Shown here: piece by piece, positions 7,850-16,356 of the stretch
Position numbering within the stretch: the stretch's first letter is position 1
Layout: every line of letters begins with the position of its first letter
From: Streptomyces griseomycini
GTDB lineage: Bacteria; Actinomycetota; Actinomycetes; Streptomycetales; Streptomycetaceae
Length of the DNA: 64,000 nucleotides
Assembly (NCBI RefSeq): GCF_014203535.1
Contig: NZ_JACHJI010000019.1
Span: 1-64,000, forward strand
Direction: 5' to 3'
The notes under the pieces: model-generated
Databases searched by the model: none
What the model was told of the DNA's origin: nothing
The model's input: only the letters and a program-made list of their open reading frames with translations
Position numbers and translations under genes: made by a program

Positions 7850-8854
7850 ATGTCCGTGCACACCACCGTCCTCACCGCTCCGGCCCGGCCGCTCGCATCC
7901 GCCACGGCCCCGCGGCAGCCCCTGCCCGAGCCCTCGCGGACACCGCAGGACCCGGTGTCCGCGCCGCAGACCCCGGTGCTGACCACGACGGTTCCCCGGC
8001 AGTTCGTGCACCGGGCCGCGCTCGCCGAGGTCCTGCTGAGCGACTGGTCGGCACGGGACGGCGGCGGTTTCACCGTGACCGCGCAGTGGCCCCGTCGGCA
8101 CAGCTTCTTCGCGCTCCCCGAGGACACGCACTACGACCCCCTGCTGATCGCTGAAACAATCCGTCAGGCCGGTACTCTCCTGGCCCATACGGAGCTGGGT
8201 GTTCCGCTCGGTCATCAGTTTTTGATGAGCGAGCTGTCGGTTTCCGTCCTCCCGGAGCGCCTCCGCATCCCCGCGGCCCCCGACACCGTGGCCCTGGAGG
8301 TGACCCACGAGGCCGTCCAGGAGCGGCGCGGACAGCACGTCGGGGCCGGCTACCGGGTGGTCCTCCGCATCGGCGGCCGCACCGTGGCCACCGGTGGCGC
8401 CGCGTACACCTGCATCTCTCCGCGGGCCTACGGCCGGCTGCGCGCCTCGGCCGGCGGCGAGGCCGCGCCGCTGACCTCCCCGGTGCCCCCGCAGCACGTG
8501 GGCCGCCTCTCGCCCAGGGACGTGGTGCTCTCCCCCGCCGGCCGCGGCGACGCGTGGACGCTGCGCGTCGACACCCGGCACCCGGTCCTCTTCGACCACC
8601 CCGTGGACCACGTGCCGGGCATGCTGCTCGCCGAAGCCGCCCGCCAGGCGGCCACCGCCGCCCTCGGCCCCGGCTCCGTGGTGCTCTCCCTGACCGCGCG
8701 CTACGGGCGCTACGTCGAACTGGACGTCCCCTGCCGGGTCACCGCCCGCGTCACCGGCTCGTCCCCGGCGGAGTCCACCGTCCTCGTCACCGCCGCGCAG
8801 CAGGGCGCCGAGGCGTTCCACGCGGTCGTCACCGCCCGGCCCCGCCCCTGCTGA
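7850..8854 (+). CDS. AfsA-family gamma-butyrolactone biosynthesis protein 1
   Basis: A 334-residue protein with two AfsA hot-dog repeats: first around residues 50-175 (TTTVPRQFVHRAALAEVLLSD, QWPRRHSFFALPEDTHYDPLL, AETIRQAGTLLAHTELGVPLGHQF), second around 215-330 (HVGRLSPRDVVLSPAGRGDAW, HPVLFDHPVDHVPGMLLAEA, ARQAATAALG). AfsA/ScbA enzymes join a beta-ketoacyl chain to dihydroxyacetone phosphate as the first step to A-factor-type GBLs. The E-x3-Q/R and GMLLAEAARQA motifs conserved in the family are present. It lies between the two receptor genes with an ARE in its promoter. Confidence 0.9.
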   Translation: MSVHTTVLTAPARPLASATAPRQPLPEPSRTPQDPVSAPQTPVLTTTVPRQFVHRAALAEVLLSDWSARDGGGFTVTAQWPRRHSFFALPEDTHYDPLLIAETIRQAGTLLAHTELGVPLGHQFLMSELSVSVLPERLRIPAAPDTVALEVTHEAVQERRGQHVGAGYRVVLRIGGRTVATGGAAYTCISPRAYGRLRASAGGEAAPLTSPVPPQHVGRLSPRDVVLSPAGRGDAWTLRVDTRHPVLFDHPVDHVPGMLLAEAARQAATAALGPGSVVLSLTARYGRYVELDVPCRVTARVTGSSPAESTVLVTAAQQGAEAFHAVVTARPRPC

Positions 8855-8920
8855 ACCCGCCGCCTCCGCTCCCGGCCGCTCTTCCGCCCGCCCCCTGTCC
8901 GGACCTCTCCGGGCGGAGTA

Positions 8921-8943
8921 AGATACGTACTTGACGGTTTCTT
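8921..8943. promoter_or_regulatory. ARE-like operator upstream of the ScbR-like receptor gene
   Basis: The site reads AGATACGTAC-TT-GACGGTTTCTT, close to the published ARE consensus for ArpA-type receptors. It is 46 bp upstream of the receptor start at 8989, so autorepression relieved by GBL is the simplest reading. Confidence 0.65.
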
Positions 8944-8988
8944 TGTGTGAGCCTCCACCGGGTTCATCGAGCAAAAGGAGGCAAGGCT

Positions 8989-9687
8989 GTGCCGAAACAA
9001 GACCGTGCGATCCGGACCCGTCGGACGATCCTTCTCGCGGCGGCCAAGGTCTTCGAGGAACGCGGCTACCAGGCGGCCACCATCACCGAGATCCTGAAGA
9101 CCGCCGGGGTGACCAAGGGCGCGCTCTACTTCCACTTCCAGTCCAAGGAGGACGTCGCCCAGGGCGTCCTCACCGGGCAGGACCTGCAGCTGACCGTCCC
9201 CGAGCGCTCCTGCAAGACGCAGGAGCTCGTGGACGTCGTGGCGCTGCAGGCCTACCGGATGCAGACCGATCCCATGGTGCGCGCCGGGGCCCGGCTCTCC
9301 CTCGACCAGCAGGCCATCGACCTGGACCGGCGCGGGCCCTTCCTGCGCTGGAGCGAGGTGATGGGCGAGCTGCTGGAGCAGGGCCGGGAGCGCGGTGAGC
9401 TGCTCCCGCACGTGGTGCCCACGGAGACCGCCGAGTTCCTGGTCGCCGCCTTCGGCGGGGTGCAGTCCATGTCGCAGGTCGTCAGCAACTACCGGGACCT
9501 GGACCAGCGGATCTCGGTGATGCTGCGTCACGTCCTGCCCAGCGTGGTGCTCCCCTCGGTGCTCACCGCGGTGGACTTCTCCGCCGGACGAGGAGCCGCG
9601 GTCTTCGCCGAGGCGGGCGGGACCCCGCCGGGGGAGGAGCCGGAGGACACCGTCCCGGAACAGGTGCCGGCCGCCGCGACGGCCTGA
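8989..9687 (+). CDS. Gamma-butyrolactone receptor, ArpA/ScbR type (TetR family)
   Basis: A 232-residue protein starting at a GTG preceded by AAAGGAGG with 7-nt spacing. The N-terminus is the canonical receptor HTH (PKQDRAIRTRRTILLAAAKVF, TITEILKTAGVTKGALYFHF). The ligand domain keeps the family block RAGARLSLDQQAIDLDRRGP followed by FLRW, whose Trp corresponds to the GBL-pocket tryptophan of ArpA/CprB. These features mark it as the true receptor of the two. It would repress its own gene, the afsA homologues and SARP 3 until GBL accumulates. The C-terminal 30 residues are an acidic, proline-rich tail of no known role. Confidence 0.9.
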   Translation: MPKQDRAIRTRRTILLAAAKVFEERGYQAATITEILKTAGVTKGALYFHFQSKEDVAQGVLTGQDLQLTVPERSCKTQELVDVVALQAYRMQTDPMVRAGARLSLDQQAIDLDRRGPFLRWSEVMGELLEQGRERGELLPHVVPTETAEFLVAAFGGVQSMSQVVSNYRDLDQRISVMLRHVLPSVVLPSVLTAVDFSAGRGAAVFAEAGGTPPGEEPEDTVPEQVPAAATA

Positions 9688-10092
9688 TCCCGCACCCGCC
9701 CCGTCGCCCGGTACCCCCCGGGGCGGACGCCGTCCGGGCGTGCGCGGAGGGCGTCGCGCGGCAGTCCCGCCACCGGGGCGCGCCCCGCACCGGCACGCGG
9801 ACCACTTCTCGGGCTCAGTCCCTCCCCGCGCACGAAAAGAGACCATGGAGCTGGTTTCTCGTGGCGACGGGGGAGAGGGCCGGGCGGGCCCGCAAGAGAT
9901 CATGAGGACGGTCAACGTCACTGCTGGACAAGGCAGTTGACTCACCCCTGCCGCTTCCCTCCGAAGAGCGGCCCGGACTTCTCCCGCGCCCTTCGGTGAA
10001 GGGGATGTGCCGGTAAAGGGTTTTGAGGAAACCGGTTCGTCCGTATCTTATGGGGAACGCTTCCGTACCGGCCGACCCCGTGGGAGAACTGG
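9688..10092. other. Intergenic region between receptor and AfsA homologue 2
   Basis: About 400 bp without a supported gene. A 31-codon frame begins at ATG 9845 behind AAAGAGA but lacks recognisable features. The right end carries the ARE-like site at 10027-10050 that belongs to AfsA homologue 2. Confidence 0.4.
10027..10050. promoter_or_regulatory. ARE-like operator upstream of AfsA homologue 2
   Basis: The plus strand contains GAAACCGGTTCGTCCGTATC; the minus strand reads AAGATACGGACGAACCGGTTTC, again ATAC-N(9-10)-CGGTTT. It is about 45 bp before the ATG at 10093. Confidence 0.6.
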
Positions 10093-11070
10093 ATGAAGTC
10101 AGCGGCACGCCCCGCAGCACACCGCAGCGGACCGGTTCCCCACGTCCCGGCCGGCGAGGACGCCCCCGTCGCCCCGTGCCTGACGACCACCGTCCCCCGC
10201 GAGTACGTGCACCGCCCGGCCCTGTCCGAGGTGTTCCTCACCGACTGCTCGCGCCTCGCGGAGAATCGTTTCTCCCTCACCGGTCAATGGCCCCGGGCGC
10301 ACGCCTACTTCAGTCCCACGGCCCACCGGCACGACCTGCTGCAGGCCGCCGAGACGATGCGTCAGGCGGCGCTGCTCCTGGCCCACACGGAGTACCGGGT
10401 CCCGCTCGGCCACCGCTTCACCCCCTGGGACGTCTCGCTCACCGTGTCCCCCGGCCGTCTCGCCATCGGCCCCGCCCCCACCGAACTGGAGCTCGACGTG
10501 GTCTGCTCCGACCTCGTCGGCCGGGGCGAGGGGTCCCTGGAAGCCGTACTGGACTTCACCCTGCGCCGCGAGGGCGAACCGATGGCCACCGGGTACCTGC
10601 GCTTCTCCACCGCGCCCCCCGTCCCGGACACCGGCGCCCCCGGCGCCCCCGGCGCGCCCCCCGCTCCCCGGGCCGGGTCCGCCGCCCCGCCCCCCGAACT
10701 CTTCGGCAGGTCCTCCCCGCACGACGTCCTGCTCACCGACGGAGCCGCCGGCGCCTGGCGGCTCGTCCCCGACCCCACCCACCCGGTTCTCTCCGACGAC
10801 GGCGGCCCGGTCGCCCACCTCGTCGCGCTGGAGGCCGCCCGCCAGGCCACGCACGCCCTGTTCGCCCCCGCCCGCGGCGACCTGCTGATCACCGAGACCA
10901 CCTGCACCTTCGTACGGCAGCCCGACCCGCTGCGCCCGTGCTGGATCGACGCCACCCTCCTCCCCGCACCCGGCTCCGGCCCGTTCACCGTGCAGGTGAC
11001 GGCCCGCCAGGACGGCCGTGCGGTCTGGGAGACCCAGGTGCACGGCGACATCACGCCGGGGCTCCGGTGA
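10093..11070 (+). CDS. AfsA-family gamma-butyrolactone biosynthesis protein 2
   Basis: A 325-residue AfsA homologue with the same two-repeat plan: TTTVPREYVHRPALSEVFLTD, QWPRAHAYFSP, AETMRQAALLLAHTEYRVPLGHRF in the first half; SSPHDVLLTDGAAGAWRLVP, HPVLSDDGG and LVALEAARQATHAL in the second. A proline/glycine/alanine-rich linker with GAP triplets (around residue 180) separates the halves. Compared with homologue 1 the second repeat is less conserved (no GMLLAE block), so this copy may make a different product or be a helper. The upstream ARE implies common control with homologue 1. Confidence 0.85.
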   Translation: MKSAARPAAHRSGPVPHVPAGEDAPVAPCLTTTVPREYVHRPALSEVFLTDCSRLAENRFSLTGQWPRAHAYFSPTAHRHDLLQAAETMRQAALLLAHTEYRVPLGHRFTPWDVSLTVSPGRLAIGPAPTELELDVVCSDLVGRGEGSLEAVLDFTLRREGEPMATGYLRFSTAPPVPDTGAPGAPGAPPAPRAGSAAPPPELFGRSSPHDVLLTDGAAGAWRLVPDPTHPVLSDDGGPVAHLVALEAARQATHALFAPARGDLLITETTCTFVRQPDPLRPCWIDATLLPAPGSGPFTVQVTARQDGRAVWETQVHGDITPGLR

Positions 11071-11252
11071 GACACGCGGGCGTCCTCGGGAGAGCCGCAC
11101 CGCGGCCGCGGCTCCCCACCGCCGTCCGCCACGACGGCGCCGCCGGCCGGCGGCACTCGTCCTCGCCGCACCCGTGATCCCGTCCCGCCCGGCCGCAGCG
11201 GCCGACGCGGGAACACCGGGCCCGGCGAAGGCGCGCCGGGCGGCGGGCGGCG

Positions 11253-12134
11253 CTACGGAGCCAAATCCGGCACCCGCGCCCCGTCCACGGCCGGGGCGAA
11301 GGCCTCCAGATGGTCCTCCGCCCACGCGCGGAAGGTTCCCGCCTGACGCCCCGTCACCTCGCCGACCGTGTCCGTCACCTGGGCCTTGGCCCCCGCGCGC
11401 TGACGCTCCGCGCTCCGCAGCAGTGCCTCGACGACCGGTGCCGGACAGCGCGCGCCCAGGGCGATGCGCGCCTGCTCCGGACTCAGCTCCTCGAGACGCA
11501 GCGGGACTCCCAGCAGCCGGCCGAGCTGATCGGTCTGCTCGGCCGCGGTGATCGCCCGCGGTCCGGTCAGGGTGTACGCCTTTCCGGCGTGCCCCTCCTC
11601 GGTCAGGACCCGCACGGCGACCTCCGCGAGGTCCCGGGGGTCGACACACGCGTTGGCCGACGTCCCGTACAGCGCCCGCACGACGCGTTCGGAGCGGACG
11701 GACGCCGCCCAGGACAGGGTGTTGGACATGAACGAGCGCGGCCGCAGCAGGGTCCACTCCATGCCGGAGCCGCGCAGCAGCTCCTCGTTGGCCCGCTGCC
11801 ACCGGGTGATGACGTCGTCGGCCCCGGGGTCGAGGACGGCCGCCGCGGAGAGCTTCACCACGCGCCGCACACCGGCCGAGCGCGCCGCGCGGACGAACCG
11901 GGCGTCGTCGTCGCCGGCGACGTCGGTGGTGACGAGGAACGCGGTCCTCACCCCCGCCAGCGCACGGGCCAGCGACCGGGGGGCGCGGTGGTCCCCGGCG
12001 ACCTTCTCCGCCGTCCGGGCCGCACCCGTGATCCTCTCGGGTTCCCTGGCCATGATGCGGACGCGCAGACCGGCGGGGAGCCGCCGTACCACTTCGCGCC
12101 CCACCGTCCCGGTCGCACCGGTCACGAGGATCAT
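11253..12134 (-). CDS. NAD(P)H-binding NmrA-like reductase
   Basis: An atypical short-chain dehydrogenase of 293 residues: MILVTGATGTVGREVVRRL nucleotide-binding motif at the N-terminus, NmrA-style VRTAFLVTTD, GVRRVVKLSAAAV and MEWTLLRPRSFMSN segments, and no classical YxxxK. The start at 12134 follows AAGGAGAGG. Family members act as flavin/quinone reductases, epimerase-like enzymes or redox sensors. Next to an FAD hydroxylase and GBL genes, it could supply a ketoreduction in the pathway or in butyrolactone synthesis. That link is inferred from context only. Confidence 0.75.
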   Translation of the reverse strand: MILVTGATGTVGREVVRRLPAGLRVRIMAREPERITGAARTAEKVAGDHRAPRSLARALAGVRTAFLVTTDVAGDDDARFVRAARSAGVRRVVKLSAAAVLDPGADDVITRWQRANEELLRGSGMEWTLLRPRSFMSNTLSWAASVRSERVVRALYGTSANACVDPRDLAEVAVRVLTEEGHAGKAYTLTGPRAITAAEQTDQLGRLLGVPLRLEELSPEQARIALGARCPAPVVEALLRSAERQRAGAKAQVTDTVGEVTGRQAGTFRAWAEDHLEAFAPAVDGARVPDLAP

Positions 12135-12290
12135 CCGGACCTCTCCTTCTCGCTGTTCCTGGGCGGACAGCCCGTCGCCGGGCTCCTCGCACGGCGGGGG
12201 CCGGAGCCGTGCAGCAGGACCGGACGGTCCGCACGGCCCGAGGGGGCCCTGCACGCCCGTCGCCCGCGGACCGCCCGCCGCCGCCGGCGG

Positions 12291-13814
12291 TCAGTCGACG
12301 CGCCCGGCCGGAACGCTCCCCACCAGGTCGCCGTCGCGGGTGCCCCCGCCGAAATACGCCGACAGGGCGGAGAGCAGGTCCTCGCCGCCCGGCGCCCAGG
12401 CGATGTAACCGTCGGGCCGGACGAGCAGCGCGTCGCAGGGAAGCTCGGGCAGCGGCTCGGCGTGCACCACGCGCAGCTGCTCGTACCGCTCTCCCGCCTG
12501 CTCCGGACGGCTGCCGCCACGCTCGCCGAAGAGGAGCAGCAGCGGCCGTCCCGCACGCAGCAGTCCGATCACGTCGGTGCTCCCCTCCCGGGTGGTCAGG
12601 GCGACGTTGTGCAGGAACCTCCCTTCCCAGGGGGAGGCGTCCGCGGTGCGCGGCGGCAGGACCGTGTCCTGAGCACTGATCATGGAACCGAGGACCCCGC
12701 TCTCCCCTCCTCCGGCCAGCAGCTCGGCGAACAGGGCGCGCAGCGGGTCGAGTCCGGGGTCGGGCCGCATCACGGCGAGCTGGGCCCGGGTGTTGTCGAT
12801 GACGCGCTGGGCAGCGGGCCGGCGCTCCCGGTCGTAGGTGTCGAGCAGCCCCCCGCCCGCGGTGCCGAGCACCGTGAAGGCGAGCTTCCAGCCGAGGTTG
12901 ACCGCGTCCAGCAGCCCCGTGCTCAGCCCCTGGCCGCCGATCGGGAAGTGCAGGTGCGCCGCGTCCCCCGCCAGCAGGACCCGTCCCGCCCGGTAGGAGT
13001 CGGCGAGCCGTGAGAAGTCGCTGAACCTGCTCAGCCAGCGGGGCGACGTCATCGCGATGTCCCGTCCGGCGATCCAGGAGACCTCGCGCTGCAGCTCCTG
13101 GAGGGTGAGCGGCTGATGACGTGCGCCGTGCGCCCCCGCGCAGTTGAGGGTCCGCAGCCGGATCCCGCCGTCCGGTGCGTCCTTGACGACGATCCAGCCG
13201 CGCGGGGTGCGGTGCCATCCCGGTCGCAGGGCGTCCGGCTCGACGAGCCGGACGTCGCCGGCCATCGCGGACACGGTCGCCGGATACGTCCGGGAGGTGA
13301 TGCCCGTCTGCTCGCGCACCGTGCTGCGCGCACCGTCCGCCCCCACCAGGTGGCCGGCCGTGCAGTCCACCCGTCCGCCCGGGCCTTCCGCCGTGACGTG
13401 GACCCCGTCCGGTTCCTGCCGCACCTCGGTCACCCGGTGCCCGCGCAGGATCCTCGCTCCGGCGGCCCGGGCCCGCCGCTCGAAGAGCCGTTCCAGTTCG
13501 TCCTGCGGGCACTTGAGGATCGGCTCCGGCTCGGAGGCGGGGGCCGAGACGACCAGCCCGGGGATCCCCGCGAAGTGGAAGGGGCTGCTCACCAGGCCGG
13601 CGGCACCGGGGTCACCGGCGCTCAGAAGCTCCCCGAGATGACCCCGCCGGACCAGGCACTGCACGGTCCGGGCGTGCAGGGTGGTCGCCTTGGGCCGGTC
13701 CGACACGGCGTTCTCCGCCTCGATGACCAGGGTGCGGACCCCGTACTCCGCCAGCTCGCAGGCGAGGAACATCCCCACCGGTCCGCCGCCGACCACCACC
13801 ACCTGCGTCCGCAC
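12291..13814 (-). CDS. FAD-dependent aromatic hydroxylase (PheA/TfdB class A monooxygenase)
   Basis: A 507-residue class A flavoprotein monooxygenase. It shows the Rossmann motif VVVGGGPVGMFLACELAEYG, the DG motif LVGADGARSTVRE, the second FAD motif RVLLAGDAAHLHFPIGGQG followed by NLGWKLA, and a thioredoxin-like C-terminal domain ending in FGGGTRDGDLVG. The GTG at 13814 follows GGAGGGGG. Such enzymes hydroxylate polyketide aromatic rings (PgaE, RdmE) or inactivate ansamycins (Rox). The genomic setting favours a polyketide tailoring step. An ARE-like element directly upstream ties its expression to the GBL system. Confidence 0.85.
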   Translation of the reverse strand: MRTQVVVVGGGPVGMFLACELAEYGVRTLVIEAENAVSDRPKATTLHARTVQCLVRRGHLGELLSAGDPGAAGLVSSPFHFAGIPGLVVSAPASEPEPILKCPQDELERLFERRARAAGARILRGHRVTEVRQEPDGVHVTAEGPGGRVDCTAGHLVGADGARSTVREQTGITSRTYPATVSAMAGDVRLVEPDALRPGWHRTPRGWIVVKDAPDGGIRLRTLNCAGAHGARHQPLTLQELQREVSWIAGRDIAMTSPRWLSRFSDFSRLADSYRAGRVLLAGDAAHLHFPIGGQGLSTGLLDAVNLGWKLAFTVLGTAGGGLLDTYDRERRPAAQRVIDNTRAQLAVMRPDPGLDPLRALFAELLAGGGESGVLGSMISAQDTVLPPRTADASPWEGRFLHNVALTTREGSTDVIGLLRAGRPLLLLFGERGGSRPEQAGERYEQLRVVHAEPLPELPCDALLVRPDGYIAWAPGGEDLLSALSAYFGGGTRDGDLVGSVPAGRVD

Positions 13815-13888
13815 AGCGATTCCCCCTCCGGAACAGCCCGCCGCCGCTCGCGCCCGGCCCTGCCCAGTTCGCCCCTCCACGCGGAGAA

Positions 13889-13913
13889 GAAATATACCGG
13901 ATGGACGGTTCTT
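13889..13913. promoter_or_regulatory. ARE-like operator upstream of the FAD hydroxylase
   Basis: The site reads AATATACCGGATGGACGGTT followed by CTTTG. It shares ATAC and GACGGTT(T)CTTTG with the element at 8921 and lies about 80 bp upstream of the GTG at 13814. The hydroxylase is therefore a probable direct target of one of the two receptors. Confidence 0.6.
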
Positions 13914-13988
13914 TGCAATGACGGTCCCGTGCGGGGGAGGAGCGGTTTCCCGTTCCCGGCGCGGCCCGGAGGCTCCGGTCCCGGCGGG

Positions 13989-14003
13989 GATCACAGCGTG
14001 ATC
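13989..14003. terminator. Short inverted repeat at the left end of the replication module
   Basis: GATCAC-AGC-GTGATC overlaps the stop codon of the small gene at 14002. It is short for a terminator but sits where transcription of the minus-strand module would end and just before the hydroxylase promoter. Confidence 0.3.
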
Positions 14004-14370
14004 AGCCGCCGAGCGGTCCCCCCTTGGACCGCTCGGTCTTGTGCCCCTTGACGCCGGGGGCGAGCGTGCGCGGGTCCACGGCCTCGGCGGGCGCCCCGCT
14101 CGCGTAGAGGCCGTCGGGGTCGGTGTCGCGGTCGTGGGGGAGCAGCCAGAAGACGCGGCGGCGGAAGGTCCCCGACGACCGGGACGGCTTGGCCCGGGGG
14201 CCGAGCCGGGCGTAGCCGATCATGCGGCCGTCGCGGTGGTAGGCGGGCCTGCCGCGCCGGGTCGGCAGCCGGTCCAGGCTCTGCCGGACGTAGTCGAGTT
14301 CCTCGACGTCCTCGAGCCAGACGAGCTCGGTCTCGTCACGGATCTCGTCGTCGGTGATGAGGGAGCTCAT
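14002..14370 (-). CDS. Small conserved partner of the helicase, copy 1
   Basis: A 122-residue protein whose start overlaps the helicase stop (ATGA), so it is translationally coupled. It begins MSSLITDDEIRDETELVWLE, an acidic N-terminus, and has a basic middle (RLPTRRGRPAYHRDGRMIGYA, SSGTFRRRVFWLLPHD) that looks nucleic-acid binding. It is almost identical to the gene at 21942 up to the C-terminal 25 residues, where the two differ. The function is not known to me. Conservation beside both helicases argues for a role in replication or its control. Confidence 0.7.
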   Translation of the reverse strand: MSSLITDDEIRDETELVWLEDVEELDYVRQSLDRLPTRRGRPAYHRDGRMIGYARLGPRAKPSRSSGTFRRRVFWLLPHDRDTDPDGLYASGAPAEAVDPRTLAPGVKGHKTERSKGGPLGG

Positions 14371-15836
14371 GCCGTCTCCTCGTGGGCGAGCAGTCCGATG
14401 CCCGGGTAGTACCTCCGCTGGTTGGACAGGATCATCTCCTTCGGAGACGCCAGCCCCACCTCTTCGCGGACCCGCGCCGCGAAGGACCGGGACGAGAGGG
14501 GGGAAGCGCCCTCGTCCCGGCACCACGCCCGGTAGGCCAGGTAGAGCTGCGCCTGCTCCACCCTCGAGTCCGGCTCGAGCCTGCAGGCCTCCCCCAGGAA
14601 ACGGCCGGTGTGGTCCTCGGTCTCCGCGTAGGCGGTGGTGGCGATGCGGACGCGTTCGGGGCCGGCGAGGTCCTTGTCACCGGCGAGATAGCGGCGGGCT
14701 CCCTCGACGAGCCAGTTGAGGATGCCCGGGCCCTCCTCGGTCACCAGAAGGGCGGCCAGGTTGCCGATCTTGCGGTCGTCGGAGACGACCCGTTCGAACG
14801 GGATCAGCCGCATGCGGCGCCAGAACGCGAAGCCGCCGGTACCCACTTCGGGATGGTGGTTGCCCAGCAGCCACAGCTTGTGCGTCGGCTCGAAGGAGAA
14901 GAAGTCCTGGCGCATGCGGCGGGCCTTGATGCGGTCACCGCCCGTCAGGAGCTTCACCCGGGCCTCGTCGAACCTGTCACCGGGCTTGACCTCGGAACAG
15001 ACGATGACCCGCCGCCCGTGGAGCTCGGCCAGGTCGGTGGGATGCCCCTCGTACGAACGGACCATCAGGAAGCCGGGCGGAGCCGCGTCGGCGTAGTCGC
15101 CCAGGAGCTTCAGCAGCACGTCGAGGAGGACGGACTTGCCGTTCTTGCCGGAACCGAAGAGGAACGGCATCACCTGACCACCGACGTCCCCGGTGATCGA
15201 ATAACCCAGCAACAGCTGCAGGAAACGGACCATCTCCACACCCTCACCGTCCTCGCCGAAGGTGTCGGCGAGGAACCGGTGCCAACGCGGCGTGGGCATC
15301 TCCCGGGGGGCGACGGTCGTGGAACGGGAGTGGAAGTCCCGGTCCGGAGCGGCGGGACGGATCCTGCCGGTGCGCAGGTCGACGATGCCTTCCGGCGTGC
15401 ACAGCGCGTGCGGGTCGGCGTCCAGCGACGAGGCGTTGAGGACGATCTCCGGGGCTGCTTTGGCCTGCACCAGCATCGCGTTCATACCCGCCGTGCTCAG
15501 AGCCCGACGACGGTGCTGCTGCAAGGCCTGGACGGTGAAGACACCACGAGGATCACTGACGGCGATGTTCTCCGCCAGATCCCCCGCCGCCCACATCACC
15601 GTGTCGTCCTCATCGATCTGCCAACGCGTGGCATCCCACCGGTACCAACCCAACCCAGGCACATGCCGATAGTCATTGGCATACAACCTGACGAACAACT
15701 TGGCATTACCCCGGTCACTGAGCGTATCCGGCACCAACCCCTCAGCAGCCACGTGACCGGCAGAGGCCCGGGCCGGGTCCGGGACCGTGTCCCGGAGCGA
15801 CGCCACGGGCCGGTCCACGATCCCCCGGGTCGTCAT
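14367..15836 (-). CDS. D5/P4-type SF3 primase-helicase, copy 1 (orphaned from prim-pol)
   Basis: The protein has the D5_N-type region (KLFVRLYANDYRHVPG, GWYRWDATRWQID), an SF3 helicase core with Walker A GSGKNGKS, Walker B-like RRVIVCSE and a motif C-like WLLGNH, and a C-terminal winged helix (SRSFAARVREEVGL). Such helicases unwind origins of phages, plasmids and integrative elements. From AGHVAAEGL onward it parallels the gene at 20431. Upstream of that point the sequence is unrelated and no prim-pol gene precedes it. The start is uncertain: ATG 15836 has no SD, and GTG 15878 is an alternative. It may be a partial duplicate that is still readable. Confidence 0.7.
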   Translation of the reverse strand: MTTRGIVDRPVASLRDTVPDPARASAGHVAAEGLVPDTLSDRGNAKLFVRLYANDYRHVPGLGWYRWDATRWQIDEDDTVMWAAGDLAENIAVSDPRGVFTVQALQQHRRRALSTAGMNAMLVQAKAAPEIVLNASSLDADPHALCTPEGIVDLRTGRIRPAAPDRDFHSRSTTVAPREMPTPRWHRFLADTFGEDGEGVEMVRFLQLLLGYSITGDVGGQVMPFLFGSGKNGKSVLLDVLLKLLGDYADAAPPGFLMVRSYEGHPTDLAELHGRRVIVCSEVKPGDRFDEARVKLLTGGDRIKARRMRQDFFSFEPTHKLWLLGNHHPEVGTGGFAFWRRMRLIPFERVVSDDRKIGNLAALLVTEEGPGILNWLVEGARRYLAGDKDLAGPERVRIATTAYAETEDHTGRFLGEACRLEPDSRVEQAQLYLAYRAWCRDEGASPLSSRSFAARVREEVGLASPKEMILSNQRRYYPGIGLLAHEETA

Positions 15837-16356
15837 GCGGGGGCGGAGGAACCCACTGCCGGCGTCGGAGCTCACGTCCGCCCCCCGGGAGCCGGCGGAC
15901 GAGCGGGCCCTCGCCGCAACGCAAGCGGGCGAACCGGACACTTCAGGTTTAAATGCCACCGATCCATGAAGAAAGCCCCCCGCCACCGAGCGGACCCCAC
16001 TCGGGCTGCCTTGAGTCGCCGCACGAAAACCGCAGCTCATCGGTCATGCGCATCCCCTGCCAGCGACCGAAGCGACTCACCAATGCGTACACATTATCGA
16101 AACTGGATCACGCGGTGCAGGGTCCTGCGGAAAAAACCGTTCGGTCCGTCAGAAACGCTGCCCGGGAATCTGTGCCGTCCAGCGACCGAAGCGACTCGGG
16201 GAACCCGTACCCGCCGCCGCGTACCCGCGTGCACGCCCGGCTGCCCGACAGAGCCCGGGCCCGCGTCGCTTCAGTCGCTCCCCGGGGCCCGTCCGGGCGG
16301 TCGAGGTGCTGACGGCCGGGACGCCTCCACCGCAGGCTCACCACCCGAATGACGGC
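15837..16356. other. Intergenic region with left iteron group
   Basis: About 520 bp with no supported gene. It contains the left group of iteron-like repeats (16061-16279) and the upstream region of helicase copy 1. Sequence left of about 15762 is shared with the right-hand copy; sequence right of it is not. Confidence 0.5.
16061..16279. repeat. Iteron-like repeats, left group
   Basis: CAGCGACCGAAGCGACTC occurs identically at 16061-16078 and 16180-16197, and its reverse-complement type GTCGCTTCAGTCGCT at 16265-16279. Each unit is two GTCGCT hexamers 9 bp apart. The same units recur between 18861 and 19310 next to prim-pol. Such short repeats beside a replication initiator are typical of iteron origins. 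Confidence 0.6.

Noticed and set aside
9845..9940. Possible 31-codon leader peptide before AfsA homologue 2
   Set aside because: Weak SD and no recognisable peptide features; the adjacent ARE explains the region.
10625..10670. Tandem GGCGCCCCC repeats in AfsA homologue 2
   Set aside because: They encode a Gly-Ala-Pro linker between the two hot-dog repeats; ordinary low-complexity coding DNA.
10099..13512. A minus-strand frame open for more than 1100 codons
   Set aside because: Shadow of the AfsA 2, NmrA and hydroxylase genes; low-complexity R/G/A composition typical of the wrong frame in high-GC DNA.
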